From: an uncultured Clostridia bacterium
GTDB lineage: Bacteria; Bacillota; Clostridia; TANB77; CAG-508
Direction: 5' to 3'
Length of the DNA: 16,928 nt
Assembly: GCA_947630155.1 (NCBI GenBank)
Contig: CANRGM010000021.1
Coordinates: 1-16,928 of the forward strand
How positions within the stretch are numbered: the first letter of the stretch is position 1; every line of letters begins with the position of its first letter. Positions 15,626 to 16,928 of the stretch are shown here, in pieces. Under the pieces are notes generated by a model. It saw only the letters and a program-made list of their open reading frames with translations. It did not search any database and had not been told where the DNA came from. The translations under genes were made by a program, and so were the position numbers.

Positions 15626-16054
15626 TTAATCTGCAACAACTACACCCATAGAGCGAGCTGTTCCAGCTACCATACTCATTGCAGCTTCTATTGATGCAGC
15701 ATTTAAGTCTGGCATTTTTTGTTCAGCAATTTCCTTAACTTGTGCTTTTGTTATTGTTGCAACTTTATCCATATTAGGTTTTCCTGAAGCTTTTTCAATT
15801 TTAGCAGCTTTTTTTATTAAAACAGCTACTGGTGGTACTTTTGTTATAAATTCAAAAGATTTATCTTTGTAAACAGTGATTACAACTGGTATTATCATTC
15901 CAGGTTGGTTTGCTGTTCTATCATTGAATTCTTTAACAAATTGCATAATGTTAACACCACTTGAACCTAATGCAGGACCTACTGGTGGAGCAGGTGTAGC
16001 CTTACCTGCAGGAATTTGTAATTTAATAACATTGCTAATTTCCTTCTCTGCCAT
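15626..16054 (-). CDS. rplK: 50S ribosomal protein L11
   Basis: L11 sits at the base of the L12 stalk in the GTPase centre and binds 23S rRNA. The 142-residue protein has the N-terminal IKLQIPAGKATPAPPVGPALG with the Pro-rich hinge, followed by NIMQFVKEFN and the rRNA-binding C-terminal domain ending in ARSMGVVV. ATG 16054 is chosen because AGGAGGTG lies 9 nt before it. A GTG four codons upstream is part of that binding site and would add MQLE. Confidence 0.98.
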   Translation of the reverse strand: MAEKEISNVIKLQIPAGKATPAPPVGPALGSSGVNIMQFVKEFNDRTANQPGMIIPVVITVYKDKSFEFITKVPPVAVLIKKAAKIEKASGKPNMDKVATITKAQVKEIAEQKMPDLNAASIEAAMSMVAGTARSMGVVVAD

Positions 16055-16123
16055 TTCTAATTGCACCTCCTTTTAGTTTATATATTGACAAAATAATTTA
16101 TATAATTTAAATTATTAACTTTT

Positions 16124-16657
16124 TTAAACTTTTTGTACTTGAGAGAACTCTAATTCAACTGGAGTTTCTCTTCCAAACATAGAAACCAAAACTCTAACTT
16201 TATGTTTTTCTTTATTAATTTCTTGTACAACCCCAACAAAGTCTTTTAATGGACCATCCACAACTCTAATAGAATCATTAACATCATAATCAACATTAAC
16301 TTCAAATTTTTCAAATCCCATGTTCCTAATTTCTTCATCAGTAAGTGGAATAGGATCAGTACCTGAACCAACAAAGCCTGTAACACCTCTTGTGTTTCTA
16401 ACTATATACCAAGTCGCTTCTGTTACAATCATTTTTATCAAAACATAACCTGGAAAAACTTTTTTTAAATTTGTTTTTTTCTTACCATCTTTTATTTCTA
16501 TTTGTTCTTCCATAGGAACAACAATTTCGTAAAAGTAATCTTCAAGTTCTCTATTTTTTACGGTCTTTTCTAAGTCTGTTTTAACTTTATTTTCATAACC
16601 AGAATATGTGTGTACAACGTACCATCTTGGAGTTAATTCTTTATTATCTTGAGACAT
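16124..16657 (-). CDS. nusG: Transcription termination/antitermination factor NusG
   Basis: NusG binds RNA polymerase, affects pausing and links transcription to termination or translation. The 177-residue protein has an NGN domain (about 8-115, PRWYVVHTYSGYENKVK, VFPGYVLIKM, TRGVTGFVG) and a C-terminal KOW domain (about 122-175, DSIRVVDGPLKDFVGVVQEIN, VSMFGRETPVELEF). Length is normal and no insertion is seen. The ATG has GAAGGAGG at good spacing. It heads the nusG-rplK-rplA-rplJ-rplL run, with the repeat-tailed gene 41 bp upstream on the same strand. Confidence 0.97.
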   Translation of the reverse strand: MSQDNKELTPRWYVVHTYSGYENKVKTDLEKTVKNRELEDYFYEIVVPMEEQIEIKDGKKKTNLKKVFPGYVLIKMIVTEATWYIVRNTRGVTGFVGSGTDPIPLTDEEIRNMGFEKFEVNVDYDVNDSIRVVDGPLKDFVGVVQEINKEKHKVRVLVSMFGRETPVELEFSQVQKV

Positions 16658-16698
16658 AATTTTAAGCCTCCTTCATATAAGTAATTAAAAACTATATT

Positions 16699-16928
16699 TT
16701 ATTCATTTTCAGTGTTTTCACTATTTTCTGTATTATCTGCATTTTCTTCATTTTCTGTATTATCTGCATTCTCTGCATTCTCTGTATTCTCTGTATTTTC
16801 TTCATTTTCTGTATTTTCGTTGTTCTCATTATTTTGGTTATTTTCAGTAGGCTCAACACTATCAGTATCTTCTGAATTTTCAGTATTATCTACATTATCA
16901 GTGTCTCCAGCATTTTCTTCACTATTAG
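16699..16928 (-). CDS. C-terminal tail of an Asn-X-Glu repeat protein in the secE position (partial)
   Basis: The gene runs off the window edge; 75 codons and a TAA stop are visible, with no start. Almost the whole stretch consists of tripeptides of the form Asn-X-Glu or Asn-X-Asp (such as NTE, NAE, NEE, NAD), about 23 units in a row, ending ENSENTENE. The segment is strongly acidic, lacks any hydrophobic stretch and is surely disordered. It lies 41 bp before nusG on the same strand, exactly where secE is found in most bacteria. The simplest reading is a SecE with a long C-terminal extension, but nothing visible here is SecE-specific, and an unrelated inserted gene is possible. Confidence 0.7.
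   Translation of the reverse strand, partial: NSEENAGDTDNVDNTENSEDTDSVEPTENNQNNENNENTENEENTENTENAENADNTENEENADNTENSENTENE

Noticed and set aside
16092..16116. 9-bp A/T inverted repeat between nusG and rplK
   Set aside because: All A/T with no U-run, and expected by chance in such AT-rich intergenic DNA. Too weak to call a terminator.
1..16928. CRISPR array, tRNA or rRNA genes
   Set aside because: No evenly spaced direct repeats and no cloverleaf or rRNA-like sequence were seen. The only regular repeat is the coding 9-bp repeat at the right edge.

Overview
The window is very AT-rich. It carries strong AGGAGG-type ribosome binding sites and Firmicutes-style gene neighbourhoods: plsX-acpP-rnc, an L10 leader before rplJ-rplL, rpsB-tsf, and lspA followed by an RluD-type synthase. 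This points to a low-GC Firmicute, most likely a clostridial lineage. I cannot name a genus. Stop codons behave as in the standard bacterial code.

Layout. (1) Positions 1-2583 hold the only plus-strand gene, a large membrane-anchored VirD4/TraG-like ATPase, with its own promoter and a shared terminator. A minus-strand gene resembling replication-relaxation proteins converges on it. Together they look like a fragment or relic of a conjugative element beside housekeeping genes. (2) Positions 3613-6725 (minus strand) carry a triple-S1-domain RNA-binding protein, two pseudouridine synthases (RluB and RluD types) and the lipoprotein signal peptidase lspA. (3) Positions 6979-9057 carry rpsB then tsf, with a clear promoter, a long leader and a hairpin between the two genes. 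(4) Positions 9096-13361 carry plsX, acpP, rnc, an Elp3-like radical SAM gene and a YitT-family membrane protein. plsX and acpP each have a good promoter, and a terminator follows acpP. (5) Positions 13411-13679 form an AT-rich element with 32-bp inverted ends and no gene, which looks like a MITE. (6) Positions 13724-16928 carry the ribosomal/NusG cluster, in transcription order: an unusual Asn-X-Glu repeat protein in the place of secE, then nusG, rplK, rplA, rplJ and rplL. It includes an L10 leader and a probable L1 autoregulatory site.

How the genes work together. Most of the window makes and controls the translation apparatus (L11, L1, L10, L12, S2, EF-Ts, rRNA modification, RNase III, NusG) or starts lipid synthesis (PlsX, ACP). 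Expression is probably set by RNA structures that ribosomal proteins bind. The least ordinary parts are the tripeptide-repeat tail upstream of nusG, the MITE-like element where rpoB would normally follow rplL, the orphan coupling-protein/replication-relaxation pair, and an inverted repeat over the plsX promoter.
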